A stretch of DNA of 64,000 nucleotides from Burkholderiales bacterium Ga0077544 (GCA_001464355.1 LNEU01000016.1:1-64000), one strand, 5' to 3'; shown: positions 39,774 through 50,751, counted from the first letter of the stretch. Notes: generated from the letters alone by a model not told the origin. Program-made: numbers and translations.

Positions 39774-41291
39774 TCAATCGTCTTTAGCACCATCAATACC
39801 GAGCTCATGAATTTTACGCGTGATGGTATTGCGGCCTATCCCCAAACGCACTGCTGCATCGTTCTTGCGGCCATGCGTATGTTTCAAGGCCATCTTGATC
39901 AAGGTCGATTCAAACTGACGACCCAATGCATCCATCACTTCTGGCTGCCCCGCTGCCAGCAAGTTTGCTGCTTCGGTTTCCAGCAATGAAATCCAGTTGG
40001 TATGTTCAGCCGGGGCACCAATCGGGAATGAAGCTGCTTGTGGCATGCTGCTCGCGGCCGCCGCGCCATCACTTTCAATCGCTGCATACACGGCTCCATT
40101 TGGCGACGGAACGGCCAATGTAGTTGACGAATACGTTTGCCCTTCGGTCAACTCGTGCGGCAGATCCTTGGCTTCTACCGTCTGCCCCGGCGCCATCACG
40201 GTAATCCAGTTACACAAATTTTCCAGTTGACGCACATTGCCCGGCAATTCAAGGCCGGTCAAAAACTGCATTGCGCCTTCGGACATCCGTTTAACTTCGA
40301 CACCAAGTTGCTTGGCGCTTTGTGCGAGAAAGTGGCGGGTCAGAATAGGAATATCTTCACGTCGTTCGCGCAAGCTAGGCAGGCGCAGGCGAATCACGTT
40401 CAGGCGATGATACAAATCTTCGCGGAACAAGCCTTCGCGTACGCGATGCTCAAGATTTTGATGCGTCGCTGCAATCACGCGCACGTTGGCTTTCAGCGGC
40501 TGGTGGCCGCCGACGCGATAAAAATGTCCGTCCGACAGCACGCGCAGCAAACGCGTTTGCAAATCAAAAGGCATGTCGCCGATTTCATCGAGGAATAATG
40601 TACCGCCATCAGCCTGCTCGAACCGACCACGACGTGAGGCCTGTGCACCGGTGAAGGCTCCGCGCTCATGGCCAAACAGTTCGGATTCCAGCAAATCTTT
40701 TGGAATGGCTGCGGTATTCAAAGCAATGAAGGGTTGCGATGCGCGTGGACTGTGTTTGTGCAATGCACGCGCAACCAGTTCTTTACCCGAACCTGATTCG
40801 CCGGTAATCAAGACCGTGACATTCGATTGAGAGAGGCGACCGATCGCGCGAAAGACATCCTGCATCGCCGGTGCCTGACCGAGAATTTCCGGTGTTTCGG
40901 CAGAAGCCTGCTCAACGCTGGTTTCACGCAGGCTTTCTTCCAAAGCCCGACGTATCAGTTCAACCGCTTTGTCGATATCGAAAGGTTTGGCCAGATATTC
41001 AAATGCGCCGCCCTGGAAAGCTGCCACCGCAGAATCCAGATCGGAAAATGCAGTGATGATGATGACTGGCAAACCTGGATGCTTGGCTTTGACGGCCTGC
41101 AGCAATTCAAGACCCGTTTCACCCGGCATGCGGATGTCAGATACCAAGACTTGCGGTGCGCCGGTTTTAAGCGCCTCCATTGCATCGCGTGCGTTGGAAA
41201 AACTCTTGGTTGCAAGATTCTCACGCGCCAGTGCTTTCTCAAGCACCCAACGGATCGACTCGTCATCGTCAACAATCCAGATTGGTTTCAT
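39774..41291 (-). CDS. ntrC: nitrogen regulation response regulator NtrC (NR-I)
   Basis: Receiver 'MKPIWIVDDDESIRWVLEKALARENL', AAA+ 'GESGSGKELVARALHKHSPRASQPFIALNTAAIPKDLLESELFGHERGAFTGA', Fis HTH. Confidence 0.96.
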   Translation of the reverse strand: MKPIWIVDDDESIRWVLEKALARENLATKSFSNARDAMEALKTGAPQVLVSDIRMPGETGLELLQAVKAKHPGLPVIIITAFSDLDSAVAAFQGGAFEYLAKPFDIDKAVELIRRALEESLRETSVEQASAETPEILGQAPAMQDVFRAIGRLSQSNVTVLITGESGSGKELVARALHKHSPRASQPFIALNTAAIPKDLLESELFGHERGAFTGAQASRRGRFEQADGGTLFLDEIGDMPFDLQTRLLRVLSDGHFYRVGGHQPLKANVRVIAATHQNLEHRVREGLFREDLYHRLNVIRLRLPSLRERREDIPILTRHFLAQSAKQLGVEVKRMSEGAMQFLTGLELPGNVRQLENLCNWITVMAPGQTVEAKDLPHELTEGQTYSSTTLAVPSPNGAVYAAIESDGAAAASSMPQAASFPIGAPAEHTNWISLLETEAANLLAAGQPEVMDALGRQFESTLIKMALKHTHGRKNDAAVRLGIGRNTITRKIHELGIDGAKDD

Positions 41292-41357
41292 ATAGTTTTA
41301 ATATCCGCAGTCATATTGCAAAGTTATTGATTCATTGCTGCGAGCAGAATAAAACTG

Positions 41358-42482
41358 TCACGGCAATGGAATCAGAATCCTGAAGTCCGTGCATCCCGGC
41401 CGACTGTCACATTCGATTACGCCCATATGTTGCTGGACAAATGTCTGCGCCAACGTCAGCCCCAATCCACTACCGCCATCCCGGCCTGAGACCAGAGGAT
41501 AAAAAATACGGTCTTGAATATCCGGCGGGATGCCCGGTCCGTTATCAATGATATGCAAGTCTAATGCCAGCCGGTATCGCACCTTGGCTAGCGTCACTTG
41601 CCGCGCGATTCGGGTACGGATAGTAATTTCTGCGTCACCCGCTTTCATGCGTGATGAAAGTACTTGCGCTGCATTATGCGCAATGTTCAACACTGCCTGT
41701 ATCAACTGTTCCTTGTCGCCACGGAATTCAGGCACGGACAGGTCGTAATCACGTTTCATCTTCAAGCCGGTCGGGAATTCAGAGACGATCAGGCTGCGTA
41801 CGCGCTCGCATACTTCGTGAATATTCACGTCACCGACGATATGCGGACTGCGATGCGGCGCCAGCAATCTATCGACCAAAGTCTGCAGCCGATCCGCTTC
41901 CTTGATGATGACTTGCGTATATTCACGCAACTCTTTCAAATGGCGCTCAGGCAGTTCCAGTTCAAGCAGTTGCGCTGCGCCACGAATACCACCCAGCGGA
42001 TTCTTGATCTCATGCGCCAGATTGCGGATCAGTTCCTTGTTGGCCTGACTTTGATCAATCAGACGCTCTTCCCGATCCAGCTTCAGTTGCTGTACGTTTT
42101 CACGCAGCTCAATCAGTACCGGTGCATCCGGATCGTCCAGCGCAGTGACCACCGTATGTACTTGCAAGGGTTCGCGCCCTACCCGCTCCAGCGTCAGATC
42201 TTGTCGCTTGTCGGCAAACTGGTGTTGCAATGCTTGCTGAAATACCTCTTCCAAATCCTCATTGTTGAGGAACAGTTCGGTCAGCTTGTGATTGACCAAC
42301 GCCTTGCTCGAACTTTCCAGCAAGTTTTCAGCGGCAGGATTGGCATAAGAAATACGACCTTCTGCATTGAGCACCAGTACAGCTGATGCAAGCAGATCGA
42401 GGCCGCCAAAAGAAATTAAAGGTTTTTTCACAGGAGTCCAAAAAAGAAAAGCCGCATAATGCGGCCTAATCCTAGCAAACAT
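41358..42482 (-). CDS. ntrB: nitrogen regulation sensor kinase NtrB (NR-II)
   Basis: PAS, 'NLAHEIKNPLGGIRGAAQLLELEL' H-box, HATPase 'GRDGGSGLGLTLAQTFVQQHMG'. Confidence 0.95.
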   Translation of the reverse strand: MFARIRPHYAAFLFWTPVKKPLISFGGLDLLASAVLVLNAEGRISYANPAAENLLESSSKALVNHKLTELFLNNEDLEEVFQQALQHQFADKRQDLTLERVGREPLQVHTVVTALDDPDAPVLIELRENVQQLKLDREERLIDQSQANKELIRNLAHEIKNPLGGIRGAAQLLELELPERHLKELREYTQVIIKEADRLQTLVDRLLAPHRSPHIVGDVNIHEVCERVRSLIVSEFPTGLKMKRDYDLSVPEFRGDKEQLIQAVLNIAHNAAQVLSSRMKAGDAEITIRTRIARQVTLAKVRYRLALDLHIIDNGPGIPPDIQDRIFYPLVSGRDGGSGLGLTLAQTFVQQHMGVIECDSRPGCTDFRILIPLP

Positions 42483-42503
42483 CGTACCGATCGACTCAGT
42501 GAT

Positions 42504-42980
42504 TTACTTCAAATTACCGAGCTCTCGTTTCAATGCATCTACATTTTTTTCCGTGCGCGCAATATCGTCCTTCAGCGCAGCGGTACGCTCTTGATACTTT
42601 GCATAATTACGTTCATCACCGCGACGCTCTGGCTCACCATTATTGTATTCACCGCGCAGTCCCGCCAGTTTTTGCTCTTCGGTCCGCATCTCATCTTGCA
42701 GAATCTGCTTGCGATCGCTGTCACGTGCTTTCTGAACGGTGTCGTTCACACGCGGAAAATCGGTCGGTTTGGCCGATGCCGTTTGTATCACAGGTTTTTT
42801 GGTGACTACAGCAGGAACGGTGGTAACACCGGGCAGATCGACTCTTTTGCAGCCCTTGGTGGCACCGGTGTTTTTGTATTCACGATTGCCATTGCTATCG
42901 ATGCATAGATAGACCTCACTTTGCGCAAGCGCAGGAAGTGCAGTGGCAGAGAACAGCAGAATAGCAAGTTGACGTTTCAT
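42504..42980 (-). CDS. DUF4124 domain-containing secreted protein
   Basis: Signal peptide, 'VYLCIDSNGNREYKNTGATKGCKRVDL', C-terminal coiled coil. Confidence 0.8.
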   Translation of the reverse strand: MKRQLAILLFSATALPALAQSEVYLCIDSNGNREYKNTGATKGCKRVDLPGVTTVPAVVTKKPVIQTASAKPTDFPRVNDTVQKARDSDRKQILQDEMRTEEQKLAGLRGEYNNGEPERRGDERNYAKYQERTAALKDDIARTEKNVDALKRELGNLK

Positions 42981-43122
42981 AAACTTTCTTTTTGAAACTG
43001 TTAAACCGAGGTCTTAGTTTAGGACAAGAAACAGTTGCTGACAAACATTGAACCTCAATTTACTGCTGGTCTGCAACACATCAATTTATCAAATGACTAT
43101 TACCGCGCGATAACACGCCAAT

Positions 43123-43161
43123 AAAAAAGCGGGGAAAGCCTGCGCTTTCCCCGCTTTTTTT
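43123..43161 (-). terminator. rho-independent terminator after glnA
   Basis: AAAAAAGCGGGGAAAG-CCTGCG-CTTTCCCCGCTTTTTT. Confidence 0.92.
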
Positions 43162-43195
43162 CGCCCTGAACTAGCAGCGACAATCAAAGGATTGA

Positions 43196-44611
43196 TTACA
43201 GTGAATAGTACATATCGTATTCAACTGGATGAGCAGTCATGCGGAAACGCTGCACTTCTTGCATTTTCAGTTCAATGTACGCATCGATCATCGAATCGCT
43301 GAACACACCACCGCGGGTCAGGAACTCGCGGTCTTTATTCAATGCATCCAACGCTTCTTCCAACGAAGCACAAACGGTTGGGATCAACGCGTCTTCTTCT
43401 GGTGGCAAGTGGTACAGATCTTTCGATGCTGCTTCACCTGGATGGATCTTGTTTTGTACGCCGTCCAAACCAGCCATCAGCAAAGCCGAGAAGCACAGGT
43501 ATGGGTTAGCCAAAGGATCCGGGAAACGCGCTTCAACACGACGACCTTTAGGGTTCGAAACGTGAGGGATACGGATCGAAGCGGAACGATTACGTGCCGA
43601 GTATGCCAATTTAACTGGCGCTTCAAAACCTGGGACCAAACGTTTGTACGAGTTGGTACCTGGGTTGGTGATTGCGTTCAGTGCTTTAGCATGCTTGATG
43701 ATGCCGCCGATGTAGTACAGAGCGAAATCTGACAAGCCAGCATAGCCGTCGCCTGCGAACAGGTTTTTGCCATCTTTCCAAACCGATTGGTGAACGTGCA
43801 TGCCCGAACCGTTGTCGCCAACGATAGGTTTTGGCATGAATGTCGCTGTTTTACCGTAGGTATGCGCTACGTTCCAGACAACATATTTCAAGTTTTGAGT
43901 CCAGTCAGCGCGCTCAACCAGAGTCGAGAATTTGCTGCCGATTTCATTTTGACCAGCACCAGCAACTTCGTGGTGATGTACTTCAACTGGAATGCCAAGC
44001 GATTCCAGGATCAAGCACATTTCCGAACGCATATCTTGGAAGCTGTCGACTGGTGGCACTGGGAAGTAACCGCCTTTAACTGTAGGACGGTGACCTGTGT
44101 TGCCGCCTTCGAGCTTTTCGCCAGTCGACCACGATGCTTCTTCCGAATCGATCTTGACGAAGCAGCCGTCCATGCCGATTTTCCAGCGAATGCTGTCGAA
44201 AATGAAGAATTCTGGCTCTGGACCAAAGTAAGCGGTGTCGCCCATGCCGGACGATTTCAAATACGCTTCAGCGCGTTTGGCGATCGAACGTGGATCACGG
44301 TCGTAACCTTTGCCGTCCGACGGTTCAATCACGTCGCACTGCATGAACAATGTAGTTTCTTCGAAGAATGGATCGATGTTTGCGGTGTTTGGATCTGGCA
44401 TCAACAACATGTCAGATGATTCAATACCTTTCCAACCTGCGATCGAAGAACCGTCAAATGCATGACCGGATTCAAATTTATCCATGTCGAAATGCGAAAC
44501 TGGCACAGTGACGTGCTGTTCTTTGCCGCGTGTGTCAGCAAAGCGAAAATCAACGAATTTAACTTCGTTGTCTTTCACCATCTTCAAGACCTCTGCTGCC
44601 GTCATTGCCAT
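43196..44611 (-). CDS. glnA: type I glutamine synthetase
   Basis: '[23 protein letters not shown]', '[21 protein letters not shown]', '[32 protein letters not shown]'. Confidence 0.98.
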   Translation of the reverse strand: MAMTAAEVLKMVKDNEVKFVDFRFADTRGKEQHVTVPVSHFDMDKFESGHAFDGSSIAGWKGIESSDMLLMPDPNTANIDPFFEETTLFMQCDVIEPSDGKGYDRDPRSIAKRAEAYLKSSGMGDTAYFGPEPEFFIFDSIRWKIGMDGCFVKIDSEEASWSTGEKLEGGNTGHRPTVKGGYFPVPPVDSFQDMRSEMCLILESLGIPVEVHHHEVAGAGQNEIGSKFSTLVERADWTQNLKYVVWNVAHTYGKTATFMPKPIVGDNGSGMHVHQSVWKDGKNLFAGDGYAGLSDFALYYIGGIIKHAKALNAITNPGTNSYKRLVPGFEAPVKLAYSARNRSASIRIPHVSNPKGRRVEARFPDPLANPYLCFSALLMAGLDGVQNKIHPGEAASKDLYHLPPEEDALIPTVCASLEEALDALNKDREFLTRGGVFSDSMIDAYIELKMQEVQRFRMTAHPVEYDMYYSL

Positions 44612-44712
44612 GCGAATCTCCTAAAATTTAGCAAAGTGAAACAAATTAGTTAATGGGTTGTGTGCCGTGCGTGTGTCTTAACAGCGTGCGACCATAACTC
44701 GCCCGAAATGAT

Positions 44713-44728
44713 AGCAGATTCCATGCCA
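44713..44728 (-). promoter_or_regulatory. sigma54 (-24/-12) promoter for glnA
   Basis: Minus strand TGGCATGGAATCTGCT: GG and GC dinucleotides separated by 10 nt, near TGGCACG-N4-TTGC consensus. Confidence 0.65.
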
Positions 44729-44865
44729 TCAACCGCACGAATAATGCACGCGTCGCACCTCCTTGGAGCAACTTGCTTCTTATGCTGTCAGCGCCTTTTA
44801 ACAAGCCAAGAAGCAAACTTGGAACAAGTTAAAAAAATCACCAATATAGTGCAGGTCAATATTTG

Positions 44866-44882
44866 TGCATTTTTTTAGTGCA
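44866..44882. promoter_or_regulatory. NtrC-binding site candidate (proximal)
   Basis: TGCATTTTTTTAGTGCA versus consensus TGCACTAAAATGGTGCA. Confidence 0.6.
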
Positions 44883-44905
44883 AATTTGCTTCCAAACACA
44901 CGATG

Positions 44906-44922
44906 CGCATTATTTTGGTGCG
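44906..44922. promoter_or_regulatory. NtrC-binding site candidate (distal)
   Basis: CGCATTATTTTGGTGCG, strong match to the GGTGC half-site, 40 bp from the proximal site. Confidence 0.6.
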
Positions 44923-45122
44923 AATCAAGAAAGGGGGCTCGGATTATTAGTCAGCTAACAATCTATTTCACCGTAGCGGATACAAGGCTTCGATCAATCA
45001 CCTCAATCCAGGCAAGGCTCTACATCGAGGATAACGATGCGGCAATCGCCCCGGATTAAGAAGCGATGCAAGCGATGATGGATTAATATTCACTCCAGTA
45101 CGGGACTGAAATGCACAGTACC

Positions 45123-45160
45123 TGCAAACGGCTTGGCTGCAAACGGCTTGGCTGCAAACG
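45123..45160. repeat. short tandem repeat, 15-bp unit TGCAAACGGCTTGGC, ~2.5 copies
   Basis: TGCAAACGGCTTGGC TGCAAACGGCTTGGC TGCAAACG read directly. Confidence 0.9.
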
Positions 45161-45318
45161 CAAGAAGCAAAGCCAAACCAAAGAATGATCAAATGAATTG
45201 AGAGTGCTCATTGATTAAGCGTTCGCAGGCGAACAAACAAGGGGGCCAAAAGGTCACCGCAAACAGACAACAAGCACTCATCTATAATTAAACGCATCAT
45301 TCATCTCAGACGCGCATC

Positions 45319-45783
45319 ATGACAAAACCTGCAGACATTCTCGCTACTGCGCACGCACGCGCACAAAATAATCAATTGCCATATGCCGGCGCAGTGACCC
45401 CGCAAGAAGCTTATGCGCTTTTGCAAAACGATCCCAAGGTCAAGCTGGTGGATGTGCGTACCCATGCAGAACGCGACTGGATTGGTCGTGTCAATGTCGG
45501 GCCGGAACAGCATGTTGCCGTGCAATGGAATCTGTATCCGGGTGGCGCGCCGAATCCGAATTTCCTGCCGGAACTTGCACAAGTTGCAGACAAAGACACC
45601 GTGTTGCTCTTCCTGTGCCGCGGTGCGGTCCGTTCGCGTCATGCAGCAAAGCTGGCGACGGAACATGGTTATGCAAACTGTTTCGACGTACTGGAAGGAT
45701 TTGAAGGCGAGAAGGACGCCGAAGGTCATCGCAAAACCGTCAACGGCTGGTGCAAGGCAGGATTGCCCTGGATAGGCGCCTGA
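45319..45783 (+). CDS. rhodanese-like domain protein
   Basis: 'VKLVDVRTHAERDWIGRV', active-site loop 'LFLCRGAVRSRHAAKLA'. Confidence 0.9.
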   Translation: MTKPADILATAHARAQNNQLPYAGAVTPQEAYALLQNDPKVKLVDVRTHAERDWIGRVNVGPEQHVAVQWNLYPGGAPNPNFLPELAQVADKDTVLLFLCRGAVRSRHAAKLATEHGYANCFDVLEGFEGEKDAEGHRKTVNGWCKAGLPWIGA

Positions 45784-45806
45784 GGCCACTCAGACTAGCG
45801 AAGCAA

Positions 45807-47156
45807 TCACTCCTGCACTGAGTCCGTCTTTGCTTCGCTGAGCCACAGAATACGCTTGCGCACCAGATTGATATTGCTACGCAGGCGATACAACTCATCG
45901 GCAAACGATAGCGGAATCGAAATCTGATTAACCTTCTCTTCAATCTCATTCAAGCGGCTTAATTGTGCAGGATAAACCGTCGCCCGTTTGTCCATCGGTA
46001 CATCCTCTATCAATTGCTCAACCGTGCGCAATTGTCCATACCAGCGATACACGCGTGAACGTACTTTCCACACATAGAGTGGCGGCAGGATGCGCGACAA
46101 AGGAATAATCAACGCACCAAGTGCGACGATCACCACCCACATGCGCTCGAAAAAATTTGCCGCCCAGAATGGCATATACCTTTGCAAAAATGGCGAGCCT
46201 TGTTTATAAAATTTTTCAGCTTCAGGCACTACAGGAATTTCCGTATAACTTGCATTAGGAAATTCACCCTGCTTGCGGAACCAGCCTGCGCCACCATGAA
46301 TATTACCGGCAGCCTGTACAAACAAATCAACCAAGGCAGGATGCATGTCTTCACGTGCAACCAATGTCGCAGTCGGCGCAATCAAATGATAATTCTTGGG
46401 CGGCAAGTCACGCCCGAGATCAACAATCCCGCGTGGCAAAACCACATGCGACAAATACGGGAAGCGTCGTGAATACGCTTCTGCCTGGGTGAAATCGAAC
46501 AGCTTGATACCTGGTGTTTGCAACAACATCTGGATCAACAAGGCATCCGGCGCAGAACTGAATACCAGCGCGTCAATACGCCCTTCTATCAACTCAACCG
46601 TCGCTGGCGTATTTTCCAGTTCGCCCATTTTCACATCGCCAGGTTCAATACCATTCACCGATAACAAGGTCTTGAACAGCTTGGGCACGCCAGTACCTTC
46701 CGGTCCGACATTAACTCTCTTGCCTTTGAGTTGAAGCAGCTCGTTGACGTGGCGATCGGCACGGTAGAACAACCAGATTGGTTCCGTGAACAAACTACCG
46801 AGCGATACCAGACCTCGGCGTTCCGCATCGGCATGTTCAGTCGAGCCACTTTGCACGAATGCGATATCAATACCGTAATCCGGATCGTTGAGCCGTTGCA
46901 GATTTTCCTGCGATCCCAATGATGGCTTCAAGGTGACATTGATATCAAATTTTTTCAATGCCTCCGCATACTTTTTACCGAACTCGTCATACGCACTATT
47001 TTCCTGGCCGGTAGACAAGGTCACATGCTTGGGCGGTGCCGGATCGACCAGTTTGTAAGCGATGAAGCAGGCGGCAACGACCAGCAAAGTCATCGGGCCG
47101 GCCGTGACAATCAGATCGCGCAACGAGAATTCAGTGAACTTGAAAATTTTCGGCAT
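45807..47156 (-). CDS. TAXI family TRAP transporter solute-binding subunit-like membrane protein
   Basis: 'KHVTLSTGQENSAYDEFGKKYAEALKKFDINVTLKPSLGSQENLQRLNDPDYGIDIAFVQSG'; N- and C-terminal TM segments. Confidence 0.85.
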   Translation of the reverse strand: MPKIFKFTEFSLRDLIVTAGPMTLLVVAACFIAYKLVDPAPPKHVTLSTGQENSAYDEFGKKYAEALKKFDINVTLKPSLGSQENLQRLNDPDYGIDIAFVQSGSTEHADAERRGLVSLGSLFTEPIWLFYRADRHVNELLQLKGKRVNVGPEGTGVPKLFKTLLSVNGIEPGDVKMGELENTPATVELIEGRIDALVFSSAPDALLIQMLLQTPGIKLFDFTQAEAYSRRFPYLSHVVLPRGIVDLGRDLPPKNYHLIAPTATLVAREDMHPALVDLFVQAAGNIHGGAGWFRKQGEFPNASYTEIPVVPEAEKFYKQGSPFLQRYMPFWAANFFERMWVVIVALGALIIPLSRILPPLYVWKVRSRVYRWYGQLRTVEQLIEDVPMDKRATVYPAQLSRLNEIEEKVNQISIPLSFADELYRLRSNINLVRKRILWLSEAKTDSVQE

Positions 47157-47318
47157 ATCGTTCTTTGTGGAAATAGCTGGCGCATTCAAAAGCACAAAAA
47201 CAGGAAACTCACGATGCCAAGAACTGGTCATCGTAGCAAGGTTAGATATAAGGGAAAGTTTGAAGACAAGAAAAAACTACTGCATACCGCCGAAGAATAT
47301 CGACGGTATGCATTTCAA

Positions 47319-49010
47319 TCAGCCAAGCTTGACTGCGTGTTCACGCGTTTCGTGGAAGGTCACACCGGGCCAGCGTTCTTGTGTCAGGCGTAAATTGACG
47401 CCCGAGCTGGCAAGATAGGCGAGATTGCCGGCGGCATCGTGCGACAGATTATGACCGGCTGAAGAGCGTTCAAAATCAGCCAGCATCTTTTTATCATCGC
47501 AGGTAATCCAGCGTGCGCTACTGATACTGGTGCCTTCAAATACGGCATCGACGCCATACTCATTCAGCAAACGACTGGCAACCACTTCAAACTGCAGCAC
47601 GCCCACGCCACCCAATACCAGATCGCTGCTGTTGACCGGTTTGAAGACTTGAATCGCGCCCTCTTCGCCCAACTGCTGCAAACCTTTATGCAACTGCTTG
47701 ATCTTCAGCGGATTGCGGATACGCACAGCACGGAAAAAATCTGGTGCAAAATACGGAATGCCGGTGAACTGCAGTAATTCGCCTTCAGAAAAACTGTCGC
47801 CGATCTGCATATTGCCGTGATTCGGCAAACCGATGATGTCACCGGCGTATGCTTCTTCAACCTGCTCGCGACTCGATGCCATGAAGGTCACCACACTGGA
47901 TACTTTGATCTCGCGATTCAGACGCAAATGCTTGACCTTCATGCCACGCTGAAAACGACCGGAACATACGCGCAAAAATGCAATGCGATCGCGATGTGCC
48001 GGATCCATGTTCGCTTGAATCTTGAATACGAAACCAGAGAAAGGTAATTCCGTCGGCTTGACTGCACGCACAGTCGCATCGCGTTCGCGCGGCGGTTGCG
48101 CCCAATCCAGCAGCGCGTTCAAAATCTCGCGCACGCCAAAGTTGTTGATCGCCGAACCGAAGAATACCGGCGTCCGCGTTCCGCTCAGAAATGCATCGAG
48201 GTCGAATGGATGGGATGCACCGTGCACCAGCTCGACTTCCATTTTTAATTGTTCAATTTCAAGCGGGAACATCTCGGCGAGGCGCGGATTGTCTATGCCT
48301 TTGACGACCTCAAAGGTCTGATCAGCTTTTTCGCTACCGGGCGCAAACAACATGATTTCATCGCGCAGCAAGTGATATACGCCGCGGAAATTTTTACCCA
48401 TGCCGATAGGCCAGGTCACTGGCGCGCATTCGATCTTCAGCACCGATTCCAGCTCGTCCAGCAGTTCCAGAGGATCGCGTGTTTCGCGATCCATCTTGTT
48501 CATGAACGTGATGATAGGTGTATTGCGCATGCGGCAAACGTTCAACAGTTTGATCGTTTGTTCTTCCACACCTTTTGCCGCATCGATCACCATCAATGCG
48601 GAGTCGACGGCGGTCAATACCCGATACGTATCTTCAGAAAAGTCTTGATGGCCCGGCGTGTCGAGCAAGTTGACAACGTGGTCGCGATATTCAAACTGCA
48701 TGACCGAGCTGGCGACGGAAATACCGCGCTGCTTTTCGATTTCCATCCAGTCGGATGTTGCATGACGACCGCTCTTGCGTCCCTTGACGGTACCGGCGAG
48801 TTGAATCGCGCCCGAGAACAGCAGGAGTTTTTCAGTCAGCGTGGTTTTACCCGCATCCGGGTGAGAAATAATGCCGAAGGTACGACGGCGTGCGACTTCA
48901 CGCTCGATCAGGTCGGCGGAAACGGAACGTATTTCGACGTCAGATCCTGCATCTATCGGAGAATCGGGCGTTGCGGAATCAGGCATGAGGGTTTCGGGCG
49001 TAGTGGACAT
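47319..49010 (-). CDS. prfC: peptide chain release factor 3
   Basis: '[59 protein letters not shown]'. Confidence 0.97.
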   Translation of the reverse strand: MSTTPETLMPDSATPDSPIDAGSDVEIRSVSADLIEREVARRRTFGIISHPDAGKTTLTEKLLLFSGAIQLAGTVKGRKSGRHATSDWMEIEKQRGISVASSVMQFEYRDHVVNLLDTPGHQDFSEDTYRVLTAVDSALMVIDAAKGVEEQTIKLLNVCRMRNTPIITFMNKMDRETRDPLELLDELESVLKIECAPVTWPIGMGKNFRGVYHLLRDEIMLFAPGSEKADQTFEVVKGIDNPRLAEMFPLEIEQLKMEVELVHGASHPFDLDAFLSGTRTPVFFGSAINNFGVREILNALLDWAQPPRERDATVRAVKPTELPFSGFVFKIQANMDPAHRDRIAFLRVCSGRFQRGMKVKHLRLNREIKVSSVVTFMASSREQVEEAYAGDIIGLPNHGNMQIGDSFSEGELLQFTGIPYFAPDFFRAVRIRNPLKIKQLHKGLQQLGEEGAIQVFKPVNSSDLVLGGVGVLQFEVVASRLLNEYGVDAVFEGTSISSARWITCDDKKMLADFERSSAGHNLSHDAAGNLAYLASSGVNLRLTQERWPGVTFHETREHAVKLG

Positions 49011-49145
49011 GGAATAGCCCTTGCGAAAAGGGCTAAAGTCTACCGTTTCTTGGCCCTGAAGTCTAATCTGGCTATGGAATAGCGATGGATTTCAATGCTT
49101 AAGTGACGCATATGCGATACCCAAGCAAAGCTTGCGTGGAAACGC

Positions 49146-49469
49146 TTAACGTTTTACCAAGCCGGCCGCTTCCAACCTCGCCCAGATAGCATCTTTTTCA
49201 GCGTCGTCGTAAATGATCCAGTTGATCACTTCATCAAAGGTCCGGCCGCAGCCTTTGCAAATTTCATCGCCATGCGAAGTCGAACAATAACCGGCACAAG
49301 GCGAATCCGGGCGAAGCACGTCTTTGCGAGGCTGGGCAGGCGCGGCATCTGCAGGCGTACTGGCTGGCTGCTTTGTTGAATTATTTGACGACAAGTTTGC
49401 CGAATTGTCTATGTTGCTCATACCCAAAGTGTCTGTGATTCTGTCCATCGAACCAGCATTGTCCATCAA
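49146..49469 (-). CDS. DUF1289 domain-containing protein
   Basis: 'PCAGYCSTSHGDEICKGCGRTFDEVINW' four-Cys motif. Confidence 0.88.
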   Translation of the reverse strand: MMDNAGSMDRITDTLGMSNIDNSANLSSNNSTKQPASTPADAAPAQPRKDVLRPDSPCAGYCSTSHGDEICKGCGRTFDEVINWIIYDDAEKDAIWARLEAAGLVKR

Positions 49470-49480
49470 ACCGGCGAAAA

Positions 49481-49894
49481 TTACTGGGCTTGAACAATAA
49501 AGTCGGTCAGCAGTACTTCTTCGATATTTCGGGTATTCAACGCAGTATTGGCAGCATCACGCAGGATGGTCTGCACGTAGCTGACGCCTTCCGGTTCCCG
49601 CAAACGCTTGGAATCCACATTCGCTAATGCAGCCTGCAATGCAAAATTCAGTTCTTTTTTATGGCTGTTCAGCCAGTCCGCATCTTCCTTGCGCGTCTGG
49701 ACCGCAATGGTCGCCTTGATTGAAAATTCTGAGCTGCGCACTACAACCGGGCCAAAGCTGGCATAGGTGGAAGGCGACACCGGACGGGCACTGTAAGAAA
49801 AATACAGCCAGACTGAAAGCAAGCCGATCAAGACAATAGCCAAAGCGCCACCAATGATGATGACATTCGTGTCGACTTGCCTGGCTTTGGCCAT
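49481..49894 (-). CDS. FliL-like flagellar basal body-associated family protein (orphan)
   Basis: N-terminal TM, 'IKATIAVQTRKEDADWLNSHKKELNFALQAAL', C-terminal EVLLTDFIVQ as in FliL. Confidence 0.6.
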   Translation of the reverse strand: MAKARQVDTNVIIIGGALAIVLIGLLSVWLYFSYSARPVSPSTYASFGPVVVRSSEFSIKATIAVQTRKEDADWLNSHKKELNFALQAALANVDSKRLREPEGVSYVQTILRDAANTALNTRNIEEVLLTDFIVQAQ

Positions 49895-49997
49895 GATGAT
49901 GCCCGGAGTGGTTGGATTGCCTGCTAGTTTAACCGATGTATCCGGGCAGACGCCCTATTTAATTTCCGCATGGCAACAAATTAATGCTGCCAGCCTG

Positions 49998-50498
49998 TCA
50001 GGCCAAGCGGTTCGGCGTTACACCACTACTACCGCGCTCCAGCCTGTCTTCCAATTCGCCTATGTGCGCAGCAACGGTATTGCCGGATTGCTCAATGGAT
50101 GTGGCAATTCCGCTATTCAAGCGATCCAGACGATCTAGCAAGGTGCCACGCAATTCCAGATTCTGCTTGTCGATGGCGCGCATTTCGAATTCTACAAACT
50201 GACGTAATTCGGTATAACGGGATGCCTCGGCCTGATCGGCGCGTTCACGCTGCAATTGCAGCTCCTTGGTATGGCGACGCGATTCCAGCAAGGAGTAAGA
50301 CTGCAACTGGATGAGCAATGCCAGAAAAAAAGCGGATAGCAAGGCCGTCAGCCCAAGCATGACCAAACCTAGCGGCGCCTGTATGGTTGCGACTCCCAGC
50401 CACAGGTCGGTTGGCGTATTGAAGGTGGCCCAATTCAACGCTGCCAATGTAGCGATCGCGCCCAGAATAATGACGAATAACAATGTACGAATATGCAT
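49998..50498 (-). CDS. LapA/DUF1049-like membrane protein with coiled coil
   Basis: Two N-terminal TM helices and QLQREREDQ-like coiled coil. Confidence 0.55.
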   Translation of the reverse strand: MHIRTLLFVIILGAIATLAALNWATFNTPTDLWLGVATIQAPLGLVMLGLTALLSAFFLALLIQLQSYSLLESRRHTKELQLQRERADQAEASRYTELRQFVEFEMRAIDKQNLELRGTLLDRLDRLNSGIATSIEQSGNTVAAHIGELEDRLERGSSGVTPNRLA

Positions 50499-50751
50499 GA
50501 TGTGCGCGCTTTCAATGTAAGGTTCAAGAAGTGAGCGTTCGCCGAAACAAGTTTGTGGACAGCGGCACCCGATAAAAGCTATGCATCAAATAAGATAAAG
50601 ATTGTCTCGCATGCGGCAAGAGTTGTTTGTGCGGCAACGTACAGTGGAAAAGTATCGAGTCTTTTATGCTAGGCCACGACGTTCAATCGTACCTTGAACG
50701 CGCCCGCAATTTTATTGCGTGCTCCCACTACAATTATTACAAGGAAAAATC

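Noticed and set aside
43229-44419. Antisense ORFs opposite glnA (43229..43732, 43787..44419)
   Set aside because: Coding shadow of glnA; no start context or recognisable product.
45123-45160. CRISPR-like repeat
   Set aside because: 15-bp unit in direct tandem without spacers, and no cas genes; a simple tandem repeat.
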